Shown here one piece after another: positions 50,275-59,917 of a stretch of 64,000 nucleotides of DNA. Source of the DNA: Alkaliphilus oremlandii OhILAs (GTDB lineage: Bacteria > Bacillota > Clostridia > Peptostreptococcales > Natronincolaceae); assembly GCF_000018325.1 (NCBI RefSeq), contig NC_009922.1, positions 2,294,001-2,358,000 of the forward strand, given 5' to 3'. A program made the position numbers and the translations under genes. Within the stretch, counting starts at the first letter, position 1. Every line of letters starts with the position of its first letter. The notes below the pieces were generated by a model. The model searched no databases and was not told where the DNA came from. It was given only the letters and a program-made list of their open reading frames with translations.

Positions 50275-53200
50275 TTAAGAACCCTGTAATATTTCTCTAA
50301 GTTCTTCTTCATCGGAAGTATTTTCTTGCTTTTTATCCTGATTTAAATTTTTAAATGCAACGGCCAGCATCAGCTTGATTCGGTTTAACTGATTCACTTC
50401 ACTTGCACCTGGATCGTAATCCACTGCTGCAATATTAGATTCTGGATATCTAGCTTTCAGTTCCTTAATCATTCCTTTGCCCGTAACATGATTCGGTAGA
50501 CAAGCAAATGGCTGCATACACAATATATTCGGTGCGCCGCTTTCTATGAGCTCTATCATTTCCGCCGTTAGGAACCATCCCTCCCCAGTTTGATTCCCTA
50601 GAGAAAGAACCTGGGATGCACTTTCTGCCAGCGCCTCAATTGGCTTTGGCGGCTCAAATCGCTTACTGTTTTCTAAAGCCTTCACCATGGGCTTACGGTA
50701 GTATTCGATAACTCTGATGGCTGCCAGTCCACCGTATTTTCCTTTAGTGCTTCCAGACAGGTATTCCTTATTAAATTTTTTGTCGAAGGCAACGTATAGC
50801 AAAAAGTCTGTCAGATCTGGCATGACCGCCTCAGCACCTTCATTTTCGATGATATCTACAATATTATTATTCGCAGTTGGATGGAATTTAACCAAAATCT
50901 CCCCTACCAACCCTATTCTTGGCTTTTTAATGTCTCTGATCTCTAAATTATCGAAATCCTTTACAATTTGATTTACAATCTGCTTAAATTCCTTAAAGCT
51001 GCCTCTCTTTACGGCTTCCTTGCATATGGTTACCCATTTTTCATACAACAAATTGGTAGATCCCGGTATTTTCTCATAAGGTCTTACTTTATAAACAACC
51101 CGCATAAATAAATCCCCATATAAAAGTGCCATCATACTTTTATTTAAAAGGGAAGGTGTTATTTTAAAGCCAGGGTTCTTTTCTAAGCCCCCAGCATTTA
51201 AGGACACCACTGGAATATGACCCAGGTCTGCGTCTCTTAATGCTTTTCTCAAGAATCCGATATAGTTGGTGGCTCTACATCCACCGCCAGTTTGGGATAT
51301 CATAACAGAAACATTGTTCTTATCATACTGTCCCGATTTTAAGGCTTCTATAATCTGTCCCACCACCATAATGGACGGATAGCAGGCATCATTATTGACG
51401 TACTTCAGCCCTTCTTCTACGGCTTTTTTATCTACGGAAGGCAGCACTACTAAATTATACCCAGCGGCTCTGAAGGCATCTTCTAAAAATTGAAAATGAA
51501 TCGGTGACATTTGCGGCACCAATATGGTATGCTTTTCCTTCATTTCCTTTGTAAAAATCATTCTTTCAGCAGGCTTTTCAATTTCCTTCGGTTTAAAACC
51601 GATTCTATCTCTTTCCTCCAGAGCCGCTTTTAATGAGCGAATTCTGATTCTGGCTGCTCCTAAATTATTTCCTTCATCAATCTTTAAAGTTGTATAGATT
51701 TTTCCCCATCTACCAAGGATATCCTTTACTTCATCTGTGGTAACAGCATCTAAGCCACAGCCGAAGGAGTTCAGTTGAATCAGCTCTACATTAGGCTCCC
51801 TGGCTACAAAGGTAGCGGCAGCATATAGCCTAGAATGGTACATCCATTGATCCACAACCCCTAAAGGTCGACGGACAGCGCCTAGATGGGCAACGGAATC
51901 CTCTGTTAGGACAGCGATGTCGAAAGAGGTGATGAGCTCAGAAATACCGTGGTGTATTTCTGGATCGATCTGGTACGGTCTACCCGCCAGCACGATGGCT
52001 TTCATTCCTCTATCTTTAATATATTGGTATACTTCTTCTCCTTTATTACGAATGTCGGCTTTAAACCGTTCATTCTCAGCCCAAGCCTCCTCTACTGCTC
52101 GATTGATTTCTCCCTTTGATATGTTCATAGAGGCAAACTCATCGAAAAGGCGCTCCTTCAATCGTTTTTTATCGTCCAGTGGAAGGAATGGATTCATAAA
52201 CAGAATATCCCTTTCCTTGAGCACCTCCATATTATTCTTAATTGCTTCTGGATAGGAGGTTACAATTGGGCAATTATAGTGGTTCTCTGCTTCTTTTTGC
52301 TCTTTTTTTTCATAAGGGATACACGGATAGAAAATAAACTGGATTCCCTTTTCAACCAGTGCCATTACGTGACCGTGTACCAGCTTTGCAGGATAACAAA
52401 CAGACTCCGATGGAATGGTTTCTATCCCCTTTTCAAAGATCTCCTTGGAGGATCTTGGGGACAATTCTACTCGGAAGCCTAGGTTTGTAAAAAAGGTGAA
52501 CCAAAATGGATAATTCTCATATTGATTTAAAACCCTCGGAATCCCTACAATGCCTCTTTTTGATTCCTCTATTTTTAGTGGTTTATATCCAAATACTCGC
52601 TTGTATTTATAAGCATATAAATCTGGTACGGTATCCTTCTTCCTTTCAATACCAGCACCACGCTCGCATCGATTTCCTGTAATAAAATGCTTCCCATCAG
52701 AGAAAGCATTGACAGTCAATAGACAGTTATTGCCGCATAGTCCGCATCTTCTCGTGCTGGTTTCCATCTGAAAGGTTTTTAGGTTTTCTTCTGTCACAAG
52801 GGTGGTCTCTACGCCGTCCCGATAACGCTCTCTGGCGATTAAGGCTGCTCCAAAGGCTCCCATAATTCCTGAAATATCCGGCCTTACAACTTCCTTTCCA
52901 GAAACCAGCTCAAAGGCTCTTAGAACACCATTGTTTAAGAAGGTTCCTCCTTGAACGATGATTTTATCTCCAAGCTCCTTTGGATCTCTGATTTTGATGA
53001 CTTTAAATAGGGCGTTTTTCATTACAGAGTAAGAAAGTCCTGCCGCAATATCATCGATGGTAGCGCCTTCTTTCTGCGCTTGTTTCACACTGGAATTCAT
53101 AAATACGGTACATCTTGTACCTAAATCCACGGGCGCTTTCGATTCTAAGGATCGATTTGCAAATTCACCGATTTCCAAGTTCATGGAGTGAGCAAAGGTC

Positions 53201-54561
53201 TCTAAAAAAGAACCGCAACCGGAAGAACACGCTTCATTCAGCATGATATTATCGATAACGCCATCTTTAATCTTCATAGACTTCATATCCTGCCCACCAA
53301 TATCTAGGATGAAATCTACACCCGGTAGGAAGAACTGTGCCGCTTTATAGTGGGCCACCGTCTCTATTTCTCCAATATCAATAGATAGAGCTGATTTTAG
53401 CAGTGCTTCTCCATATCCTGTAACTGTAGAATAGACGATTTTCGCTTCCTTTGGCAATACTTGATACAACGCCTTTAAAGCACTAACTGTAGAATTAAAC
53501 GGGCTACCTTCATTGCTGCCATAATGGGAATGCAGCAAGGCACCGTTCTCCCCAATGAGTGCCAGCTTTGTGGTAGTGGACCCTGCATCGATGCCCAAAT
53601 AACAGTTTCCCTTGTAGCCTTCAAGTTGTTCTCTTTTTACCTTATCTTTTTCGTGTCTCGCTTTAAATTCTATTAATTCTTCTTCCGTAGAAAAAAGTGG
53701 TCTTAAAATATTCACCGTATGGTTGATTTCTTCCTTTAGAACATTCCCTCGATCCATTAATTCTTTAAAGGAAATTCGTTTTTCCTCAATGGACCCTAAA
53801 GCCGCTCCAATAGCAACGAATAGCTGGGATTCCTTAGGGAAAATCACTTCTTTTTCCGTAAGAGCTAAAGTTTCGATAAACCTTTTTCTAAGCTCTGATA
53901 AAAAATATAATGGACCTCCAAGGAAAGCAACATTACCAACAATGGGCTTTCCACAAGCAAGTCCACCTATGGTCTGATTTACAACCGCTTGCAGGACGGA
54001 TGCAGCAATGTCTTCCTTCGGCGCACCTTCATTCAATAAAGGCTGCACATCTGTTTTTGCAAAAACACCACATCTGGAAGCGATTGGATATATTGTATTA
54101 TATTTTTTAGCAAGTTCATTTAAACCCATTGCATCGGTCTGTAGTAGTGAAGCCATCTGATCGATAAAGGCTCCCGTTCCACCAGCGCAGGTTCCATTCA
54201 TTCGCTGCTCTATTTGCCCTGATAAATAGGTAATTTTAGCATCTTCTCCGCCTAACTCTATGACAACATCAGTCTGAGGACAGAACTTTTCAATGGCATT
54301 GGTGCTGGCGATGACCTCTTGAACAAAGGAGATATTCAGCCATTTAGAGACGGACAGCCCTCCTGAGCCGGTTGTCATGATCTTGATATCATAATCTGCA
54401 AAGTACGCATAGGTATCATTTAATAGTTCCTTGATGGTCTTTCGAATATCTGCATAATGCCTTTCATATCTGCTGTAGATGATCTTATAGTTTTTATCTA
54501 AAACCACTAATTTAACCGTTGTTGAGCCTACATCTAAACCAATATGAACTAGATTCTTCAT
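50275..54561 (-). CDS. Giant (R)-2-hydroxyacyl-CoA dehydratase activase-like protein, two ASKHA domains plus dehydratase-like domain
   Basis: Fusion of 1,428 residues. Domain 1 (about 1-275) and domain 2 (about 320-590) are BcrA/BadF/HgdC-type ATPases (GLDVGSTTVKLVVLD, GIDAGSTTTKLALIG) with Cys ligands (NGTCAGGTGAF; NEACSSGCGSFLE; LGTRCTVFMNSS) that in activases hold a 4Fe-4S cluster at a dimer interface. A Cys motif RRCGLCGNNCLL follows near 615, then a DUF2229 segment (IGIPRVLNQYENYPF) and an HgdB-like C-terminal region. Such proteins inject electrons at low potential after ATP hydrolysis and are related to double-cubane-cluster proteins. The substrate is unknown. Monocistronic, no dehydratase genes adjacent. 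Confidence 0.85.
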   Translation of the reverse strand: MKNLVHIGLDVGSTTVKLVVLDKNYKIIYSRYERHYADIRKTIKELLNDTYAYFADYDIKIMTTGSGGLSVSKWLNISFVQEVIASTNAIEKFCPQTDVVIELGGEDAKITYLSGQIEQRMNGTCAGGTGAFIDQMASLLQTDAMGLNELAKKYNTIYPIASRCGVFAKTDVQPLLNEGAPKEDIAASVLQAVVNQTIGGLACGKPIVGNVAFLGGPLYFLSELRKRFIETLALTEKEVIFPKESQLFVAIGAALGSIEEKRISFKELMDRGNVLKEEINHTVNILRPLFSTEEELIEFKARHEKDKVKREQLEGYKGNCYLGIDAGSTTTKLALIGENGALLHSHYGSNEGSPFNSTVSALKALYQVLPKEAKIVYSTVTGYGEALLKSALSIDIGEIETVAHYKAAQFFLPGVDFILDIGGQDMKSMKIKDGVIDNIMLNEACSSGCGSFLETFAHSMNLEIGEFANRSLESKAPVDLGTRCTVFMNSSVKQAQKEGATIDDIAAGLSYSVMKNALFKVIKIRDPKELGDKIIVQGGTFLNNGVLRAFELVSGKEVVRPDISGIMGAFGAALIARERYRDGVETTLVTEENLKTFQMETSTRRCGLCGNNCLLTVNAFSDGKHFITGNRCERGAGIERKKDTVPDLYAYKYKRVFGYKPLKIEESKRGIVGIPRVLNQYENYPFWFTFFTNLGFRVELSPRSSKEIFEKGIETIPSESVCYPAKLVHGHVMALVEKGIQFIFYPCIPYEKKEQKEAENHYNCPIVTSYPEAIKNNMEVLKERDILFMNPFLPLDDKKRLKERLFDEFASMNISKGEINRAVEEAWAENERFKADIRNKGEEVYQYIKDRGMKAIVLAGRPYQIDPEIHHGISELITSFDIAVLTEDSVAHLGAVRRPLGVVDQWMYHSRLYAAATFVAREPNVELIQLNSFGCGLDAVTTDEVKDILGRWGKIYTTLKIDEGNNLGAARIRIRSLKAALEERDRIGFKPKEIEKPAERMIFTKEMKEKHTILVPQMSPIHFQFLEDAFRAAGYNLVVLPSVDKKAVEEGLKYVNNDACYPSIMVVGQIIEALKSGQYDKNNVSVMISQTGGGCRATNYIGFLRKALRDADLGHIPVVSLNAGGLEKNPGFKITPSLLNKSMMALLYGDLFMRVVYKVRPYEKIPGSTNLLYEKWVTICKEAVKRGSFKEFKQIVNQIVKDFDNLEIRDIKKPRIGLVGEILVKFHPTANNNIVDIIENEGAEAVMPDLTDFLLYVAFDKKFNKEYLSGSTKGKYGGLAAIRVIEYYRKPMVKALENSKRFEPPKPIEALAESASQVLSLGNQTGEGWFLTAEMIELIESGAPNILCMQPFACLPNHVTGKGMIKELKARYPESNIAAVDYDPGASEVNQLNRIKLMLAVAFKNLNQDKKQENTSDEEELREILQGS

Positions 54562-54855
54562 GTACTATCCACTCCTAAAAGATCTTAATCAATCTATATC
54601 TATTTCTCAATAATATCAATAAGCCCATTTAATTATATATATTATAGTCCTGCCCAATATACTTGTAAATGTTTTAGATGTTAAGATTGCATTCAGATTT
54701 TATTTTGGATGGATCCATTGCCCTAACCCTATATTCCACTCAAAATTTCATGAATCAATTATGAAATTCCTATAGATCTGGTCATTACACATCAATGTAA
54801 ACTATAAGTAAGTTCACCAACAATCCATTCAATTTTTAATAGAGGAGGAATTCAT

Positions 54856-55041
54856 ATGTCATCTACAATTTTCTCACTGAATATTAAACATTTCCATATT
54901 CGCCTTTCTATAGAAAGGGAATTACCATTAAAAGAGCTTACTCAAGAATCTGTAATACGACAGGCGCAATTAATTGATGCATTTGTGGAGAACAGAAACA
55001 AAGCACTTGTAAAACACCACTATTTAAATAGCAGTTACTAA
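54856..55041 (+). CDS. Small protein, possibly Spo0E-like
   Basis: 61 residues. AGAGGAGG lies seven nt before the ATG and a strong hairpin follows, so it is likely translated. The part LTQESVIRQAQLIDAFVENR resembles Spo0E-like phosphatases, whose signature SQxLD is here AQLID, so the critical Ser and spacing are altered. If real it would adjust Spo0A phosphorylation, but this is a weak resemblance. 54562-54855 upstream holds only AT-rich sequence. Confidence 0.5.
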   Translation: MSSTIFSLNIKHFHIRLSIERELPLKELTQESVIRQAQLIDAFVENRNKALVKHHYLNSSY

Positions 55042-55065
55042 ATCTTGCCCTTAATGAAATTTATT

Positions 55066-55153
55066 AAAATCCCATATGAATATGCCCCTTACAAGATCCG
55101 CAATCATTTCATCTTTGCGATCTCATAAAGGGCATATCCAGTATGGGATTTTA
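55066..55153. terminator. Nested bidirectional terminator
   Basis: Three stacked stems: AAAATCCCATA with TATGGGATTTT (outermost), ATATGCCC with GGGCATAT, and AGATC-GCAA with TTGCG-ATCT at the tip. A/T runs at both ends suit the convergent genes on each side. Confidence 0.78.
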
Positions 55154-55180
55154 AAATTCTATTTTAAAAATCAATATGTA

Positions 55181-56713
55181 TTACAGGATACAGAACTGAT
55201 TTTTTCCATTGACCTTTGCGTTATATAGCGCCATATCGGCTCTTTTTAATGAAGATTCAAAGGTCGTATCCTCTTCCTTAAAATAAGATGCGCCTACAGA
55301 TATGGTAATATTTTTCTCTCCATCGCCATAGTAAATCTTGGATACATCCTCTAACAATCTATTCAGACGATCCGAAAGATTATTTTCTTCCAAACCATTA
55401 CAGACCAATAAAAACTCTTCTCCACCCCAGCGATACAATCTGTCCGTATTCCTTATGTTTTGGTTGATTGTGCTGACCAAGCTTACAAGGACTTCATCTC
55501 CCACGTCATGTCCATACACATCATTCACATTTTTAAAGTCATCGATATCAAACAATATTACAGCGGAATTTTCGTTGTTATTTACGTACTCTTGAAAGGA
55601 GGCACTTAGATCCTTTACAGCACCGCGCCGATTAAACGCGTTGGTCAATGGGTCCTTTATGATTTCTTCTTTTAAATAGGTATTTGAATTTCTATAATAC
55701 CATTTTTCTAAAAAATATACGAAGCTGAGGCTAACCAAGATCACAAATACGGTAAACATCACAATCGTACGGATCATCCTTTTCATCAGTACTTGGTTGG
55801 TCAGATCTGTTTTATCGATATATACACCGATATCATCCAGATGGACCCCCATACTGATGACCCAATTGTATTTGTCATATAGCTTTGCATAAGATAATTT
55901 TTCAGAGATTTCATCACTGTTTATCTTTTTAAAATAATAGGTAAAAAATATCTCTCCTTTTTCTTTCACACCGTTGAGTTCTACCAAATAAGGGTTGTTA
56001 CCTTTTATATCTTTTATATTCGTAGACAGATATTCGCCTTCACTTTCCTTTAAATTGGGATGGATCAGCCGGATGGCATAATTGTCTCCACCTTCAAAAT
56101 CTATAATTTCGTTGACCCAAATATAACTATGATTGGAGAACTTAAAACTATGTATTTTTTTATATAAGTTCTCCTGAGTATAGTTCTTTATATAGTCCTC
56201 TTTTATACCGATAAAAATATAATATGGTCCACAGGAATCTTCTTCATAATAACCAGAAGATGCCTTGATACGGTTTACATTCAATATAGAATCCACCTGA
56301 TCATCGTAAATCAGCGACTCATTTTTATAGACAATTTTGCTATTTAATTTGTTCAGCACTATAATATTAAATTTACAATCATTGAAGTTATTATTGAAGT
56401 ACCTCTCCATATTGGCTAGAAAATCCTCTGGCGCAACATGATATACTTCCTTTAAATACTTCACTGTATCTACTAATAAATCGCTATATTCATCCTCTAA
56501 ACCTTGCTGAATCTGCTCCGTCATTATAATGATATTATTTACAGTATCTTTTAAAAATGATTTTTTTACATCCAATATCAGATCGCCCGAATACTTTCTA
56601 TAGGAGCTTTGTACACCGTTTGTAAAAACGATATATATTATACTGAGAATAGTACACATTATAATGATGCTGCCATACATGAGCGTCTTATATTTCTTTC
56701 TAATATTATCCAT
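55181..56713 (-). CDS. Membrane diguanylate cyclase with extracellular Cache-like sensor
   Basis: Makes cyclic di-GMP. TM1 about 12-32, an external Cache-type sensor domain about 33-310 (KLYDKYNWVISMGVHLDDIG is the sCache-like end), TM2 about 315-337, and a GGDEF domain with DPLTNAFNRRGAV, the FDIDDFKNVNDVYGHDVGDE segment and the active-site loop WGGEEFLL (GGEEF, near 430). RNTD five residues before the loop is the inhibitory I-site, so product feedback is expected. GGGG precedes the ATG. Single gene. Confidence 0.92.
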   Translation of the reverse strand: MDNIRKKYKTLMYGSIIIMCTILSIIYIVFTNGVQSSYRKYSGDLILDVKKSFLKDTVNNIIIMTEQIQQGLEDEYSDLLVDTVKYLKEVYHVAPEDFLANMERYFNNNFNDCKFNIIVLNKLNSKIVYKNESLIYDDQVDSILNVNRIKASSGYYEEDSCGPYYIFIGIKEDYIKNYTQENLYKKIHSFKFSNHSYIWVNEIIDFEGGDNYAIRLIHPNLKESEGEYLSTNIKDIKGNNPYLVELNGVKEKGEIFFTYYFKKINSDEISEKLSYAKLYDKYNWVISMGVHLDDIGVYIDKTDLTNQVLMKRMIRTIVMFTVFVILVSLSFVYFLEKWYYRNSNTYLKEEIIKDPLTNAFNRRGAVKDLSASFQEYVNNNENSAVILFDIDDFKNVNDVYGHDVGDEVLVSLVSTINQNIRNTDRLYRWGGEEFLLVCNGLEENNLSDRLNRLLEDVSKIYYGDGEKNITISVGASYFKEEDTTFESSLKRADMALYNAKVNGKNQFCIL

Positions 56714-56929
56714 ATTATAATTATTCCCCTTTTATATATTGAGTGTACTTCCATACAATGTTCTAGCATTCAGATGAATAATACAAATATATCTACATAC
56801 AAAAATCAGTGCTATAGCCCCATCTCATAGGCATATAGCACTAATTATATCAACATTACATATATTTTAAATTTTTCCTATTTTTATTTCATCCCGTTTT
56901 TTGCTAAAATAAGGGGTGTTTTTTACTAT

Positions 56930-58165
56930 TTATTGTTCAGTGAGCAATCTTTTCTCTCCTGTGATCTGTTGAATGGGCTTGATATTCTGTGTCACCTCTA
57001 AGGTACCCATATATTTACCTTCTTGATCTCGAACGGCAAAGTAACGGATATAGACAAAAATTTCGCCCATTTGAATCCAAAACTCTTCACTATCTTTTGC
57101 GCCGCTCTTAAAATCGTTTAATATTTTTTCAACAATGTGAACGCTTGCTGGCGGATGACAATTGTGAACATCCCTTCCAATGGCGGCTTTTGTTCTAGGG
57201 AAGATCCTTTCCTTTCCTAGAGAAAAATACTTCACTGTATCGTTTTCATCTATGAAAGTAATGTCTAGTGGTAAATGGTTGAACATATTTTCAATTTGCT
57301 TTAAGGTTAAAATCCCACTTTCAAAGTTTAGGAGATCCTTTTCTATGTCCACATTCTCAATGGCTTTTGTATCTTCTCTGTAGGTTTCTGTTTTTTCAGG
57401 TTTCCATTGAGCCATTGGCTCTGCTAAGCAATAGCCTATTTCCACACCTTCTTCTGCGATATGGTACCATTCTTCCTCCGTTAATGTCTCTAGGGACATT
57501 GGGAATAAAATATTTTCCTCTTTAAAGATCATCTCATTGATGCCATTAATTGCTTCCTCCAGCTTTGCAAATAATGGTTCCCATTGTCCATTAAAGTCCT
57601 TGATCATATCCCGAACTTCTTTAATATGGGCTCTAATTTCATCATCCACACCCCACATGACCTGTGGTGGCGCTGTGATATTATATTTCTCTAAATAAGG
57701 GAATAGTAAATTTTCTTTTCTACTGTAATGTCGGTCAATTTCTAGAAGCTTTTGGATGCTTTCCTTTAATGGCTCTAGCTGAGATTCCACCTTGCTTTCT
57801 TTAAGCTTTTCAATTTGTGGGTAAATTTCCTCTGCAATTAATCTTTCAATGGCCCTATTTTCCAATTGAAATGTATGGATGGGGTGACCCGGTGTTTTAT
57901 CCGGACTTTTTGTGCTGTGAATCTCTGCAATGGAGCCCTTGAAAATCTCTGCATGGACATCACATAATTTTTGTATTTCTCCAATGGCCATTCCTTCCTG
58001 CATCAATCCCTGCTCCATAGCAGAAATTTCGGTCGGCGAAACCTCTTTAATCAGTTGTGCAAAGCGATCCTTTACATCCTTCGGGTCTTTACCTGCGTGT
58101 AAATCCTTAATAATTTGCTTTAATATTTCTTGTCGATGTTCCCTGTTGTTAATTAATTCACTCAT
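56930..58165 (-). CDS. DUF438/hemerythrin/PAS-domain protein
   Basis: N-terminal DUF438 (about 5-80), a central hemerythrin-like helical bundle with conserved His (PGHPIHTFQLENRAIERLI; DRHYSRKENLLFPYLEKY) and a C-terminal PAS-like domain (LPLDITFIDENDTVKYFSLG; DVHNCHPPASVHIVEKIL). The HHE His pattern suggests a diiron site for O2 or NO sensing, and the PAS domain may hold haem or a small ligand. No output domain is present. Co-transcribed with the DUF1858 gene 16 nt upstream. Confidence 0.88.
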   Translation of the reverse strand: MSELINNREHRQEILKQIIKDLHAGKDPKDVKDRFAQLIKEVSPTEISAMEQGLMQEGMAIGEIQKLCDVHAEIFKGSIAEIHSTKSPDKTPGHPIHTFQLENRAIERLIAEEIYPQIEKLKESKVESQLEPLKESIQKLLEIDRHYSRKENLLFPYLEKYNITAPPQVMWGVDDEIRAHIKEVRDMIKDFNGQWEPLFAKLEEAINGINEMIFKEENILFPMSLETLTEEEWYHIAEEGVEIGYCLAEPMAQWKPEKTETYREDTKAIENVDIEKDLLNFESGILTLKQIENMFNHLPLDITFIDENDTVKYFSLGKERIFPRTKAAIGRDVHNCHPPASVHIVEKILNDFKSGAKDSEEFWIQMGEIFVYIRYFAVRDQEGKYMGTLEVTQNIKPIQQITGEKRLLTEQ

Positions 58166-58181
58166 ACCAATACCTCCTTTA

Positions 58182-58403
58182 TTATTTTATATAAAACCCT
58201 CTATCTTCAAATTCTTTTCTTATTACGTCCATTTCAATGCCCTTCATCAAAGCACCTTTGGAGATGGTCATGATTCTACCAGCCGTATTCAACATCCCTT
58301 TTTTTCCAATATCCTGGAATCCTAAATGAATCATAATATCGATGATTTCAGGATACCTTTGACTTAAATCATAAATACTTTTATTCAAATCAATTATTTT
58401 CAT
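58182..58403 (-). CDS. DUF1858-domain small protein
   Basis: Helical protein of 73 residues with the DUF1858 pattern (IDLNKSIYDLSQRYPEIIDI; LGFQDIGKKGML). The domain is often fused to or paired with DUF438 or hybrid-cluster proteins; here it directly precedes DUF438. The start at 58403 has GAGGGGGAT seven nt upstream; the ATG at 58409 overlaps that site. Confidence 0.85.
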   Translation of the reverse strand: MKIIDLNKSIYDLSQRYPEIIDIMIHLGFQDIGKKGMLNTAGRIMTISKGALMKGIEMDVIRKEFEDRGFYIK

Positions 58404-58449
58404 ATGCATCCCCCTCTATTTCATTCTTTGAGCTTATTATACCCACAAA

Positions 58450-58482
58450 GAAAAAAAACAACTGTGATTCTACTCACAGTTG
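58450..58482 (-). terminator. spmA-spmB terminator
   Basis: CAACTGTGA (58459-58467) pairs with TCACAGTTG (58474-58482), followed by a T-run on the minus strand. Confidence 0.85.
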
Positions 58483-58542
58483 ATAAAAGTTCTCATTGTT
58501 TTTTTCTGATATCCATATAGCTTTTATCTATTTAAAATCCAT

Positions 58543-59070
58543 TTAAAACATTAATACGGTCACAGTTACGGCTATTGCTAATCCTACAAAATCTGCAATA
58601 AGACCTGCGGGCAGTGCGTGTCTCGTTTTTTTAATAGATATAGAACCAAAGTACACAGCCAAAATATAAAAGGTTGTTTCTGTAGATCCCATCATTACAG
58701 ATGCCATGCGGCCAATTAGAGAGTCTGGACCATAGGTTGTAATCAAATCTGTCATTATTCCAGTAGCGCCTCCACCAGATAAAGGTCGCATCAGTGCCAT
58801 CGGTACAGTCTCTGAAGGCATGCCGATTATATTGGTAACTGGACTTAATAGGGATGTCAGTATATCCATAGCCCCAGATGCTCTAAATATACCAATTCCA
58901 ACCAACATGGCAACTAAATAAGGAATAATTCGAATGGCAGTATGAAAACCTTCCTTTGCACCATCCGTAAAACTTTCATAGACCTTCACTTTCTTAAAAT
59001 ATCCATAGGCAGGTATGAATAATAAAATCAGCGGAATTGCAAAATCAGAAATTAATTGAATAAATTTCAT
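58543..59070 (-). CDS. spmB: Spore maturation protein B
   Basis: Membrane protein of 175 residues with a nucleoside-recognition (Gate) domain, FRASGAMDILTSLLSPV and MPSETVPMALMRPLSGGGAT. In Bacillus SpmA and SpmB are needed for full spore-core dehydration. Second gene of the pair, 14 nt after spmA. Confidence 0.94.
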   Translation of the reverse strand: MKFIQLISDFAIPLILLFIPAYGYFKKVKVYESFTDGAKEGFHTAIRIIPYLVAMLVGIGIFRASGAMDILTSLLSPVTNIIGMPSETVPMALMRPLSGGGATGIMTDLITTYGPDSLIGRMASVMMGSTETTFYILAVYFGSISIKKTRHALPAGLIADFVGLAIAVTVTVLMF

Positions 59071-59084
59071 CCGTTCTACCTCCC

Positions 59085-59702
59085 TTATCCATTCTTAGTA
59101 TGATTATTTTTGATGTTCATCTGAAAAGCAGGTAATTTTTGAAGGCATTTCACTGCGATTACGGCTACAATAGTGGATGCTGTGGTGGCAATCAGGGTAG
59201 GTCCTATGATCTCTGCCGAATTGACAGAGCCTGCGGCTGCTCGAATAGCAATAACGGACGCTGGTATTAATGTCACCGATGAAGTATTAATCGCTAAAAA
59301 CATAACCATGGCATTTGTAGCAGTATCTTCCGTAGGATTGAGCTTCTGTAACTCTTGCATAGCCTTTAAACCTAATGGGGTTGCAGCATTGCCTAAACCC
59401 AGCATATTTGCAGCTAGGTTCATAATCATAGCACCCATAGCAGGATGATCCTCTGGTACCTCCGGAAAAAGAGGACGCATAATTCCTCTTAAGGCTCTTG
59501 CCAAGGCTTTAACTAAGCCCGCCTCCTCAGCAATCTTCATGATACCAAGCCATAGGGCCATGATGCCGATGAGCCCAATAGAAATATCCACTGCTGTTTT
59601 TGCACTATTAAAAGCAGCTTCTGTCACCGCCACAATATTACCGTTGACCGCTCCAACGACAACACCAATGGCTACCATAAGAAACCAGACGAGGTTAATC
59701 AT
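59085..59702 (-). CDS. spmA: Spore maturation protein A
   Basis: Membrane protein of 205 residues with Gate-domain motifs (LGIMKIAEEAGLVKALARAL; AANMLGLGNAATPLGLKAM). First gene of spmA-spmB; AAAGGAG precedes the ATG. The pair is strong evidence that the organism makes endospores. Confidence 0.94.
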   Translation of the reverse strand: MINLVWFLMVAIGVVVGAVNGNIVAVTEAAFNSAKTAVDISIGLIGIMALWLGIMKIAEEAGLVKALARALRGIMRPLFPEVPEDHPAMGAMIMNLAANMLGLGNAATPLGLKAMQELQKLNPTEDTATNAMVMFLAINTSSVTLIPASVIAIRAAAGSVNSAEIIGPTLIATTASTIVAVIAVKCLQKLPAFQMNIKNNHTKNG

Positions 59703-59876
59703 ATTACCAGCTCCTTTTCATATATTCATTTTAGAGAAACAGGTTCTATCATTAATAAAAATATGATTGCTATATATTTTTTATTAATTTCTCTTATTGA
59801 TTACCTATATTTATGATTTTTTTTAATTAAATATTTCAATAATCCATAAAAACTTTAAGGTTTTACAGATTTAAAA

Positions 59877-59908
59877 ATACCCCCTATAGAATTTCTATAG
59901 GGGGTATC
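59877..59908 (-). terminator. Chemoreceptor gene terminator
   Basis: AATACCCCCTATAGAA pairs with TTCTATAGGGGGTAT, nearly without a loop; T-run on the minus strand, 10 nt after the stop. Confidence 0.85.
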
Positions 59909-59917
59909 TTTGTTTTA

